Source: Chryseobacterium kimseyorum
GTDB taxonomy: Bacteria; Bacteroidota; Bacteroidia; Flavobacteriales; Weeksellaceae
Length of the DNA: 64,000 nt
Reading direction: 5' to 3'
Assembly (NCBI RefSeq): GCF_025971945.1
Contig: NZ_JAPDHW010000010.1
Span: 81,053-145,052, forward strand
The position numbers were made by a program, and so were the translations under genes. Every line of letters begins with the position of its first letter. The stretch's first letter is position 1. This document shows positions 51,284 through 61,600 of the stretch, in pieces. The notes below the pieces were generated by a model, which made no database searches, was not told where the DNA came from, and saw only the letters and a list, made by a program, of their open reading frames with translations.

Positions 51284-51547
51284 ATGAAATCTCAAAACAA
51301 ATACAGGAAATTTCAGCTTCAGCAAAAAAATATTGAAGCTTTGGAAAAGGAAAATACACGTTTCAAAAGAGTGTATTCAGAGTACGAAAATATGTCAGAT
51401 GAACTTTGGAATTTAGAAAATAAAGAAGGAGAAGCAATTCCCGACGACTTTATCAATGCCATGGTGATGCAGACCTCTTATCTTGAAAAGGAGATAGAAG
51501 ACTGGCTCATACAGTTTAACCAAAATAAATCTGAAATCAAAAGCTGA
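51284..51547 (+). CDS. Small coiled-coil protein
   Basis: An 87-residue, highly charged protein predicted to be almost all helical with coiled-coil character (IEALEKENTRFKRVYSEYENMSDELWNLE). No family recognised. It is read on the plus strand, 230 nt from the divergent GtrA gene and about 85 nt before the kinase gene. A short hairpin at 51548-51562 follows it. Confidence 0.6.
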   Translation: MKSQNKYRKFQLQQKNIEALEKENTRFKRVYSEYENMSDELWNLENKEGEAIPDDFINAMVMQTSYLEKEIEDWLIQFNQNKSEIKS

Positions 51548-51562
51548 GCTTAATCATTAAGC
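51548..51562 (+). terminator. Weak hairpin after the coiled-coil gene
   Basis: GCTTAA facing TTAAGC with a 3-nt loop, followed by GGGTTTCCTTGTCTGTTTTT. The stem is short. Confidence 0.3.
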
Positions 51563-51633
51563 GGGTTTCCTTGTCTGTTTTTAAGAGCTATTTAAAGATT
51601 AATTCATAATTTAGCACTCTTAAAATAAGAATT

Positions 51634-52485
51634 ATGATTGCTATTGTTGATAGTGGTTCTACAAAATCAGACTGGGTAATTTTAGACGAATTCAAAAATG
51701 TTTTTCTAAAAACTGAAACCATTGGTTTTAACCCCAATTTTATCAGCAGAGAACTTATTGTTCCCGAAATTGAAAAAAATACAAGCCTAAATACGGTTAA
51801 AAATTCTATTACCAAGATTTATTTCTACGGTTCGGGTTGTGGTGTGAAACAAAACTGCGATACCATTGAACACGAAGTTGGCAGAGTGTTTACCAATGCA
51901 AAAATCACGGTAAAAGAAGATTTGGCAGCGGCAGCATATGCAGCTTATAACGGTAAGCCGGCAATTGTCTGTATTATGGGGACGGGTTCTAACTCGTGCT
52001 ATTTTGACGGCGAAAATTTAAAAATAAAACTTCCGTCACTTGGTATTCTTATCGGTGACGAAGGCAGTGGAAGTGCCATTGGTAAACAATTGGTGCGAAG
52101 ATTTTTTATGCAGAAACTTCCGCAGGATCTTCATGAAGAATTTGAAAACACTTATCACTTGACGATTGATGAGGCATTGAAAAATATGTACCACAGCACA
52201 AGACCCAACGCTTTTCTGGCAGATTTCAATAAATTTGTAGTAGAGAGAAAAGATCATCCTTATTTTATACAAATGGTTTCAGAAGAGATGAAAAATTTCT
52301 TCGAATATCAGGTTATTCCTTACGAAGAGTCAAAAGAATCCGAGATTAATTTCATCGGATCAATTGCATATTATTACGAAAATATTCTACGTTCTGTAGC
52401 TTCAGAACTTCATTTGAATGTGGGACACGTTGTACAAAAACCTATTGAAAGTTTAGTCAACTACCATATTAAATATATACTATAA
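51634..52485 (+). CDS. N-acetylglucosamine kinase-like ATPase (BadF/BadG family)
   Basis: A 283-residue ASKHA-fold kinase. The phosphate-1 loop is IVDSGSTKSDWVILD, the catalytic/adenosine segments are CIMGTGSNSCYFDG and LIGDEGSGSAIGKQL. This is the pattern of eukaryotic-type N-acetylglucosamine kinases and of the BadF family. It most likely phosphorylates an amino sugar recycled from peptidoglycan. It is 14 nt before maeB, but the shared transcript carries no obvious functional link. Confidence 0.85.
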   Translation: MIAIVDSGSTKSDWVILDEFKNVFLKTETIGFNPNFISRELIVPEIEKNTSLNTVKNSITKIYFYGSGCGVKQNCDTIEHEVGRVFTNAKITVKEDLAAAAYAAYNGKPAIVCIMGTGSNSCYFDGENLKIKLPSLGILIGDEGSGSAIGKQLVRRFFMQKLPQDLHEEFENTYHLTIDEALKNMYHSTRPNAFLADFNKFVVERKDHPYFIQMVSEEMKNFFEYQVIPYEESKESEINFIGSIAYYYENILRSVASELHLNVGHVVQKPIESLVNYHIKYIL

Positions 52486-52499
52486 AAAAAGAAAATTCT

Positions 52500-54788
52500 A
52501 TGTCGAATAAAACACACCGCGACGAAAAAAATTTCAATCAGGCCGCGTTAGATTATCATAAAGCTGAACCGAAAGGGAAAATTGAAGTCATTCCTTCAAA
52601 ACCACACTCTTCGCAGAGAGATTTGTCACTGGCATATTCTCCGGGAGTTGCCGTGCCTTGTATGGAAATTCACCATCATCCGGAAACAGTTTATGATTAT
52701 ACAGGAAAAGGAAATTTGGTAGCCGTAATCTCAAACGGAACAGCAGTTCTTGGTTTGGGTGATATCGGAGCCGAAGCTTCAAAACCGGTAATGGAGGGGA
52801 AAGGTCTTTTGTTTAAAATCTTCGCAGACATCAATGTTTTTGATATTGAAATCGACGAAAAAGATCCTGATAAATTTATTCAGATTGTAAAAGGTATTGC
52901 GCCAACTTTTGGCGGAATAAACCTTGAAGATATTAAAGCTCCGGAAGCTTTTTATATTGAACAGAGATTGAAAGAGGAATTGGATATTCCTCTGATGCAC
53001 GATGATCAGCACGGTACAGCGATCATTTCTGCAGCAGCGTTGATTAATGCACTTCAGATCGCCAACAAAAATATCGAAGAGGTAAAAATGGTGGTGAACG
53101 GAGCAGGAGCTGCTGCTGTTGCCTGTACCAACCTTTATATTTCTTTAGGATTAAAAAGAGAAAATGTTTTGATGTGCGACAGTAAAGGAGTCATCAATCA
53201 CAAAAGAGAAAACCTTACGCCGGAAAAAATCGATTTCGTTATTCAGACCGATCTTGAAACTTTGGAAGATGCGGTGAAGGGTTCAGATGTTTTCATCGGT
53301 TTGTCTAAAGGAAATGTGATGACGCCTGAAATGTTGAGCAGCATGTCAGAGAATCCAATCGTTTTTGCACTGTCAAATCCTGATCCTGAGATCGCTTATG
53401 ATTTGGCACTTTCAACAAGAAAGGACGTGATTATGGCGACAGGAAGAAGTGACTATCCTAACCAGGTGAACAACGTTCTTGGTTTCCCATATATTTTCCG
53501 TGGGGCATTGGATGTTCAGGCAAAAGGGATTAATGAAGAAATGAAACTTGCTGCCGTTCATGCAATTGCCAATTTGGCGAAAGAACCGGTTCCTGAAGCA
53601 GTAATTTTAGCATATAATGTTCAGAATCTACAGTTTGGAAGAGAATATTTTATTCCGAAACCTTTCGATAACAGATTAATTACCAAGGTTTCAAGTGCTG
53701 TAGCTAAAGCAGCGATTGACAGTGGAATTGCGAGAAAAACGATCACAGATTTTGACGAATATGAAACTCAGCTTCTCGACAGAATGGGAAGAGATGAGAA
53801 ATTGGTGAGAATGATGCAGAACCGTGCTAAGGCTAATCCTAAAAGAATCACATTAGGAAATGCTGAAGAATATAATGTTCTGAAAGCAGCTCAGATTTTA
53901 TACGAAGAAGGAATTGCATATCCAAGTCTTTTAGGGGATAAAAAATACGTTAAAGAACAGATGGAGCGTTTCGGGATCAATATTGATGTTCCGATTATCG
54001 ATCCAAGTGATGACGACCAGAAAGAAAACAGAAAAAAATACAGAGAAACACTTTGGAAACTTCGTCAGCGAAAAGGGATGAACGAGTACAAAGCGAAAAG
54101 ATATGTTCGTCAGAGAGATTATTTCGGACCTTTAATGTTGAAACATGGAGACACCGACGGATTGATTGTTGGTTTTTCTAAAAATTATGTTTCGACTTTA
54201 AGACCTGTTCTGGAAGTTATAGAGAAAGAAAAAGGTGTCGAAAAAGTGGCGGCAATGATGATGATTCTGTCTGAAAAGAAACCGATTTTCTTCGCAGATA
54301 CTTCGATCAATCAAAATCCTAGTGCTGAAGATTTGGTGAATATTGCTAAAATGGCAGAGCACACCGTAAAATCTTTTGCGATTGAACCAAGAATTGCAAT
54401 GTTAGGTTTTGAAAATTTTGCAGCAATTTCTGATACTTCGAAGAAAGTAGCAAAAGCGGTAAGTATTCTTCACGAAAAATTCCCGAAAATGATTGTTGAC
54501 GGAGAGATTCAGCCGGATTTTGCGATGAATGCTGATCATTTAAGTGATTACCCATTCTCAAAATTAGGAACAACTCCAGCCAACACATTTGTCTTCCCGA
54601 ATCTGGAATCAGCCAATTTATCTTACAAAATCATCAGAGGAATGAAGGTTGCGCAGGTAATCGGACCGATTTTGATGGGACTGAAGCAGCCTGTCCACGT
54701 TTTACAAATGCGTTCAAGCGTCGATGAGATTGTGAACTTGGCAACTGTTGCAGTTTTGGATGCTCAGAGAAGAGAAGCGAAGAAATAA
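52500..54788 (+). CDS. maeB: NADP-dependent malic enzyme with phosphotransacetylase-like domain
   Basis: A 762-residue MaeB-type enzyme that decarboxylates malate to pyruvate. N-terminal malic domain: SLAYSPGVAVPCMEI, then IEIDEKDPDKF and DIPLMHDDQHGTAIISAAAL for metal/substrate binding. The NADP-binding domain has MVVNGAGAAAVACTNLY. From about residue 430 on lies a phosphotransacetylase-like domain that in this group is thought to be regulatory. Length is normal for the two-domain form. A long terminator hairpin follows. Confidence 0.95.
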   Translation: MSNKTHRDEKNFNQAALDYHKAEPKGKIEVIPSKPHSSQRDLSLAYSPGVAVPCMEIHHHPETVYDYTGKGNLVAVISNGTAVLGLGDIGAEASKPVMEGKGLLFKIFADINVFDIEIDEKDPDKFIQIVKGIAPTFGGINLEDIKAPEAFYIEQRLKEELDIPLMHDDQHGTAIISAAALINALQIANKNIEEVKMVVNGAGAAAVACTNLYISLGLKRENVLMCDSKGVINHKRENLTPEKIDFVIQTDLETLEDAVKGSDVFIGLSKGNVMTPEMLSSMSENPIVFALSNPDPEIAYDLALSTRKDVIMATGRSDYPNQVNNVLGFPYIFRGALDVQAKGINEEMKLAAVHAIANLAKEPVPEAVILAYNVQNLQFGREYFIPKPFDNRLITKVSSAVAKAAIDSGIARKTITDFDEYETQLLDRMGRDEKLVRMMQNRAKANPKRITLGNAEEYNVLKAAQILYEEGIAYPSLLGDKKYVKEQMERFGINIDVPIIDPSDDDQKENRKKYRETLWKLRQRKGMNEYKAKRYVRQRDYFGPLMLKHGDTDGLIVGFSKNYVSTLRPVLEVIEKEKGVEKVAAMMMILSEKKPIFFADTSINQNPSAEDLVNIAKMAEHTVKSFAIEPRIAMLGFENFAAISDTSKKVAKAVSILHEKFPKMIVDGEIQPDFAMNADHLSDYPFSKLGTTPANTFVFPNLESANLSYKIIRGMKVAQVIGPILMGLKQPVHVLQMRSSVDEIVNLATVAVLDAQRREAKK

Positions 54789-54812
54789 TTATGTTAATAA
54801 ATTATTATGAAA

Positions 54813-54856
54813 GTCCCAAAGGGACGGTCTAATAAAGGATAGGATAAAATCCTATC
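54813..54856. repeat. Short palindromic repeats after maeB
   Basis: GTCCC-AAA-GGGAC at 54813-54825 and GATAGGAT-AAA-ATCCTATC at 54838-54856. From memory, this pair of small hairpins is a dispersed Bacteroidota intergenic repeat. Confidence 0.5.
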
Positions 54857-54919
54857 AACTAAATTGAGAAAGCGATCAGAATTCTATGAATTCTGATCGC
54901 TTTTTCAATTTAGTTGATA
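54853..54919 (+). terminator. Very long hairpin after maeB
   Basis: 32-bp stem with a single G/T pair and a TAT loop. The core GAAAGCGATCAGAATTC faces its complement and the right arm contains CTTTTTC. Much longer than needed for termination. It lies 65 nt past maeB. Confidence 0.75.
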
Positions 54920-55070
54920 TATTTTAAGAATTAATTTTTTTTTGAAGTTTCTTCTTTTTAAGCCAAATCATTGCCTCCACAATTACAAAAAAAGTTAAAT
55001 ATCATTCTTGTGTTAAATGAATTTATTACTTAGTTTAAATTACTATATTTGGAAGTTATAAAAATTAATA

Positions 55071-55655
55071 ATGATATTTTCTTTACAAGGAATTGTTCAG
55101 GAGCTTACACCGACTTATGTGGTAGTCAATGTCAATGGCGTTGGGTACTATGTGGGCATCAGTTTAATGACTTCACAAACCCTGACTTTGAATCAGGAAA
55201 CCATGCTATTTATCCAACAGATTATACGCGAAGACGCCAATTTGCTGTTCGGTTTTAAGACCCGTTCTGAAAAAGAAATGTTTAATCTCCTAATAAGTGT
55301 GAACGGTGTGGGTGCGGTATCTGCACTGATTTTACTGTCAACTTTAAGCCTTTCTGAGATTGCTACAGCTATACTTTCCAAAAATAGTGCCGTAATTCAG
55401 AAAGCAAAAGGTTTGGGAACAAAAACCGCTGAAAGAATCATCGTAGATCTGAAAGATAAAGTACAGAAATTCGGTACTGCAGAAGAAAATAATTCTGTAC
55501 TGGCAAATAATAAAAGCAAGGATGAGGCGTTATCTGCATTAGAAGTTTTAGGAATTTCTAAGAGGATGAGTGAGAAGATTGCTGATCGTATCATCAAGCA
55601 GGATCCGGAGATTTCTGTTGAAGAATTGGTAAAACAAATTTTAAAAAATATTTAA
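55071..55655 (+). CDS. ruvA: Holliday junction branch migration protein RuvA
   Basis: A 194-residue protein of the usual length that recognises Holliday junctions and loads RuvB. The N-terminal OB fold (1-62) is followed by two helix-hairpin-helix motifs (LISVNGVGAVSAL near 75, KAKGLGTKTAERIIVDLK near 110) and a C-terminal RuvB-binding domain (about 145-194). sprA starts 3-6 nt later; this gene order is common in the phylum. Confidence 0.95.
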   Translation: MIFSLQGIVQELTPTYVVVNVNGVGYYVGISLMTSQTLTLNQETMLFIQQIIREDANLLFGFKTRSEKEMFNLLISVNGVGAVSALILLSTLSLSEIATAILSKNSAVIQKAKGLGTKTAERIIVDLKDKVQKFGTAEENNSVLANNKSKDEALSALEVLGISKRMSEKIADRIIKQDPEISVEELVKQILKNI

Positions 55656-55661
55656 CTTTTG

Positions 55662-58600
55662 GTGGAAAATAATAAGTTTCTCAAGATATATTCATTCCTG
55701 TCATTTTTATTCTTATCAATAAATCTATTTGGGCAGGTAAATCCGGAAGCATTTTCAATAAAAAAGGATTATAAAGTTACAGATCCTACATATTACGAAG
55801 GCTACTACGATATCAAAACCGGGATGTACTATGTATATCCTAAAATAGGAAATACCGTGACCGGTCAGCCCACTGCCATGTCTCCCGAAGACTATAAAGA
55901 ATTTATGGCAGCTCAGCAGGCTAGAGCATACTACAAAGATAAATCTGAACGTTACAGTCTGCTTTTCAGAAAAGATACCTCTGAAGCTCAGAGAAGAGGT
56001 TTGATTCCTTCTCTTACTATTAACAACAGACTTTTTGAGAGCATTTTCGGAAGTAATAAAATTGAAATTATTCCTTCAGGATATGCCTCTTTTGATTTTG
56101 CAGGTTTGTACCAAAAGATTGACAACCCATTAATTTTACCACAAAACAGAACAAGTTTTACCTTTGATATCGACCAGAGAATTCAGTTGGGTTTAATTGG
56201 AAAAGTAGGAGAGAACCTTCAGTTAAAAGCTAATTACGACACACAGAGTGGTTTTGCGTTCGAGAACCGAATGAATTTGGTTTGGCAGGCAAAGGGCACC
56301 TGGAAAGATCTTCAGACCAAAGGTTTGGGAGACGTCAACAAGCCAAATGCCGGAGGTGAAGATAAGATCATTAAAAGAGTTGAATTTGGTAACGTAAATA
56401 TGCCGCTTTCAACAAGTTTAATACGGGGTTCAGAATCACTTTTTGGGGTGAAAACTGAATTTCAGTTAGGGAAAACCTACGGAACTGTTGTCTTATCGCA
56501 ACAGCAAGGTGAAGCAAGAAACATCGTTGTACAGGGTGGTGGCGTAATGAATACTTTTAAAGTAAACGCTATCGACTATGAAGACAATCAGCACTACTTT
56601 ATCGGTCATTATTTTCTTAATAATTATGACAATGCGTTGCTGAATTATCCACAGATCAATTCTAAAATCAATATCAGCAGAATGGAAGTTTGGGTTCTCG
56701 ATCAGGGGAATTCAAATTTGTCATATCAGAAAAGTATTGTCGGTGTACGAGATTTGGGAGACGGACCTTCAGGGCTGCCGGATAATTCACAAAACGGAAT
56801 TTATGCTGCAGTTACAGGTTTGGGAACAGGTTTGCGTGATGCCAACTCTGCTTACAATACCATTGCAGGGCAGGTTCTTCCCAACGCTTCAGGTGGTACC
56901 GAAGCATACACAGACGGTGAACAGTTTATCTTCAACAGAAAAGCAAGAAGATTGACAAGCTCTGAGTTTACTTTTCATCCACAGTTAGGTTATATTTCAT
57001 TAAACCAGAGATTGAACGATAATCAGCTTTTAGCAGTATCATATTCTTACACGGTTAACGGAACCAACCAGGTTTATAAAGTGGGAGAATTTTCTGAGGA
57101 AAGTCCGGTTTTGGTAACAAAGGTTCTGAAACCAAACACGACAGTTAAAACTACATCACCAATGTGGAGATTGATGATGAAGAATATTTATGCTTTGGAT
57201 GCCGGTCAGGTTGATCAGGATGGCTTTATTTTAAATATTTATTACAGAGATGCACAGACCGGAGGTAAGGTGAATTACCTACCAAATACGCCTGTCGAAA
57301 ATACCAATTTATTAAAATTGTTAAACTGGGACCGACTGAATGTGAATGGAGATTTACAGAATAACGGTGGTGTTTTAGGTGACGGAATTTTCGATTTTGT
57401 AATCGGTATTACAATACGGCCAGAGTTAGGAAAATTAATTTATACCAAAGTAGAACCTTTTGGAAGCTATATGGCTGGTCTTGTGGGTAACGATCCTCAG
57501 TATGTGTTTTCAGATCTATATTCTCAGCAGAAGCAGGTGGCAACATCCAGCAATCTGGCTCAGCGATATACCATGGAAGGCCGTTATAAAGGTGCGCAGG
57601 GACAGGGAATTTCTCTAGGAGCAGTGAACGTTCCTCAGGGTTCTGTCAAAGTTGCAGCCAATGGCGTACAGTTGACCGAAGGGGTTGACTATACCGTAGA
57701 TTATATGTTGGGAACGGTAACAATTATCAATGAAAACGTAAAACAGTCCGGACAAGCAATTAATATTTCCTTAGAAAACCAGCTGACCTTTAATACGCAG
57801 AGAAAAAGATTTTTAGGCGTAAATTTAGAAAGAAGAGTCAGTGAAAACTTTATTTTCGGAGGAACCGTTGTCAATTATTCTGAATCTCCGCTGACCCAAA
57901 AAGTAAATTACGGTCAGGAAGCCGTTAACAATACAATGGCAGGCATCAATATGATGTACAATAATCAGCTTCCTTTCCTTACGAGATTAACAGATAAAAT
58001 CCCTGGAATCAATACAGAAGCACCATCCAATTTAAACTTTAAAATGGAGGGAGCGTATTTACTTCCTGGAATCAATAAAGGAACAAATGATCAGTCTTAC
58101 ATTGATGATTTTGAACAGACGACTTCGAAAATTTCATTAAAAGAACCTGCAGCATGGAGCTTAGCTTCAAAACCGGAAAAGAATCAGGCGAACCCGATTT
58201 TCGCAGGAGCAGGTGTTAACGATAATGTAACGAACGGTTACGGTAGAGGTTTGCTGTCATGGTATAATATCGACCCGAGATTCTGGGGAGTAGGAGGAAG
58301 AGCTCCTGCAGGAATTACGGCACAGTCGGTTTCCAATCACGCTTCAAGAAGAGTTCAGTTTTCTGAGATCTTTAATAACAGAGATTTCGTAGCTGGTGAG
58401 CAGACGTTTACCAATACGTTTGATATTTCTTATTATCCGACAGAAAAAGGACCTTATAACGTCAATCCAAATTCAGAAACGCCGCTTCAAAGATGGGCAG
58501 GAATTATGAGACCGATTCAGGTTTCCAACTTTGTCAATTCGAACATTGAATATGTAGAATTCTGGATGATGGATCCTTACGCTGATGGAAATAACTTAGG

Positions 58601-61600
58601 AACAAATCCTAAACTTTTACTGCAGTTAGGAAATGTAAGTGAAGATATTTTGAAAGACGGGCTAATGCAGTACGAAAATGGATTACCGACGCCAGCACAG
58701 ACGTCTTCAACCTCCAGTTCAAATTGGGGAACCCAGCCAAAACAGCCGCCGATCCTGTATGCATTTTCCAGTGAAGGTGAAGACCGTGCGATTCAGGATG
58801 CAGGTTATGATGGTTTAAATTCAAGCCAGGAAGGTTTAAAATTCCCGACGAGTACATTTGTAAACCCTGTTTTGAATCTTACTGACCCTGCAGTTGATGA
58901 TTTCGTATTTTATATGTCTGAAAAATTCACAGGAAGTCAGGCAGCTTCAATCGTTCAGCGATACAAATATTTCAGAGGTCCTGAAGGCAACTCTCAAAGC
59001 AACTCTTTGGAAGTAGCTTCACAGACTCCGGATGCTGAAGATATCAACAGAGACTACAACTTAGATCAGAGTGAAAATTACAATGAATACGCAGTTAGTC
59101 TTGCACAGGGAAATTTAACTATCGGTCAGAATAATATTGTAGATGTAAAAACAGTTACCGCTACTTTCCAAAATGGTCAGTCAGATGATGTAAAATGGTA
59201 CTTATTCAGAATACCCATTAATAAATTAGATACTTCTTTAGGAGGAGATCAGGATCCTTCGGTTCTTAATAATGTTAGATTCGCACGATTGTTAATGACA
59301 GGATTTGAGCAGGCATCTACTTTAAGATTCGGAACTTTAGATTTGGTAAGATCAGACTGGAGAAGATATCCTAAAAATATTGCGAAATTTATCAATACAG
59401 CAGCAGTGCCTCCAGTACCGGAAACACCAGATCCCGCTACTGATGAAGGAACAATTAATGATACTAACATTGATAACTTCGAGGTAGGAAGTGTAAATAT
59501 TGAAGAGAATGCTTTAAACCAGCCACCTTATGTGCTTCCTCCGGGAATTGACAGACAGGTATTGAGCGGAAATGCCGGCGCACAAAGACAGAATGAGGCA
59601 TCCCTTTACCTAAAAACTAATGTTCTTCCTGCTAATGAAGCAAAAGGGGTATTTAAAAATACAACGTTAGATATGAGAAGATACAAAAAGCTGAAACTTT
59701 TTGTTCATGCTCAGGATCCAAATAATTCTGATTTAAATGTTGGACGAATTGATGAAAAAACAAAATTCTTCATTCGTTTTGGAAGTGATGCCACAGATAA
59801 CTACTATGAATATGAAGCATCATTAAAACTAACATCGAAGTCGGCTACGGCGCCAATGGATATCTGGCCTTTTGAAAATGAAGTTGATTTCGAAATACAG
59901 AATTTTGTTGATGCAAAACTGAGAAGAGATAAAAAATCTCCGACTGAGATCGTCAAGAGATCAGAAGATTCTGAATTCGGTGGTGGAGAGACTTTCAAGA
60001 AGATCTATATTAAAGGTAGACCAAGCTTAGGTAATATCACCACAATTATGGTGGGGATACGAAATGCTCCCGACAGAGGATCAGCTGCAATCAGCAGAAT
60101 TCTTTGGGTCAACGAAATTCGTCTCTCTGAAATTGAAAACGATGGCGGTTATGCAGGAAATGCAAGTTTGAATTTCAACCTTGGTGATTTTGCCGTGGTG
60201 AATGCAAGCGGTTCCTACACTTCGGTAGGTTTCGGAAATATAGATTCTAAACCGGCAGAAAGAAATCAGTCTACACAGTCAGCTTTCAGTGTGAATACTC
60301 AGGTGAATGTAGACAAATTCTTACCTGAAAAAACAGGAGTGAAAATTCCGGTGAACTATTCTTACTCGCAAACTATTGAAGATCCGAAATACAATCCTTT
60401 GGATACCGATGTTGAATTCAGCAAAGCCAATAATAAAGAAGAACTGAAAAAAGTAGCAAGAACCTACACGCAGCAAAGAAGTTTAGGTGTTGTCAATATG
60501 CACAAGGAGCGTGTGAAAGAAAACAGCAAACCTAAATTCTATGATGTGGAAAACCTGTCTCTTACTGCGGTTTATAATGACGATTTTTACAGAGATATTT
60601 ATACCAAAAGAAATTACAGACAGTACTTTAGAGGGTTCCTGGATTACAATTATACATTCAAGCCTTGGGTAGTCAAGCCATTCAATAAAATGATCAGCGA
60701 TACCGCACAGTCAACTAAATATCTGAGATGGATCAAAGATTTTAATTTCAATCCTGTTCCTACAAGAATATCTTTCAGAACAGAATTAGACAGAAATTAC
60801 AACGAGCTTGAATTTAGAAATATCGACGCTATTTTAAGTGGAAATTTAGGAGACGATTTTGCAGCTATCAAAAACAGAAATTTCTATTTTGGATGGCAGT
60901 ATGGTTTAGGATTTAATTTTACTAAATCTTTAAAACTGGAGATCAACTCTCTTACAAGAACCTTAAATGATAATATCGATGTCAACACAATGGATAATTC
61001 TTCCATTTTCGGGAATATGTTCAGAGCAGGAAGACCGGTTTTATACAACCACAGAGTTCAGTTAAATTACAAACTGCCGTTCCAGCTTATCCCATACTTA
61101 GACTTTATCGATGCCGAACTTCAGTACGGTTTCACCTACAACTGGAATGCAAGGTCGACGGCTCTATTGGCAAGTCCGGATGGAAGTTTAGGATCTATTG
61201 GTCAGAATACCAATATCATCCAGGCTACGGCTACGGCAGATATTCCGAAGTTTTTTGGTCAGTTTGGATATTTCAAGAGAATGTCATCCACACTTCAGAA
61301 ACGCAGACAGGAAATGGATTCCCTAAACAATGCTTACACTCAGGCATGGGACAAAAACAGATATAAATTTAAAAGCTATAAATTTAAAAACAAGTTGTCT
61401 ATTCTTCAGAGTGCAGCATTTGTTCTGACTTCATTCAAACAGTTAGACGTTAATTATTCTGAGAATAATGGGACCGTTCTTCCGGGATTATTATCTGCAC
61501 CAAACGGATATGGTTACGGACAGACTTTAGGCGGACCAACAGTCGGTTTCCTATTAGGTTCTCAGGCAGACATCAGACGTACCGTAATTGAAAACGGCTG

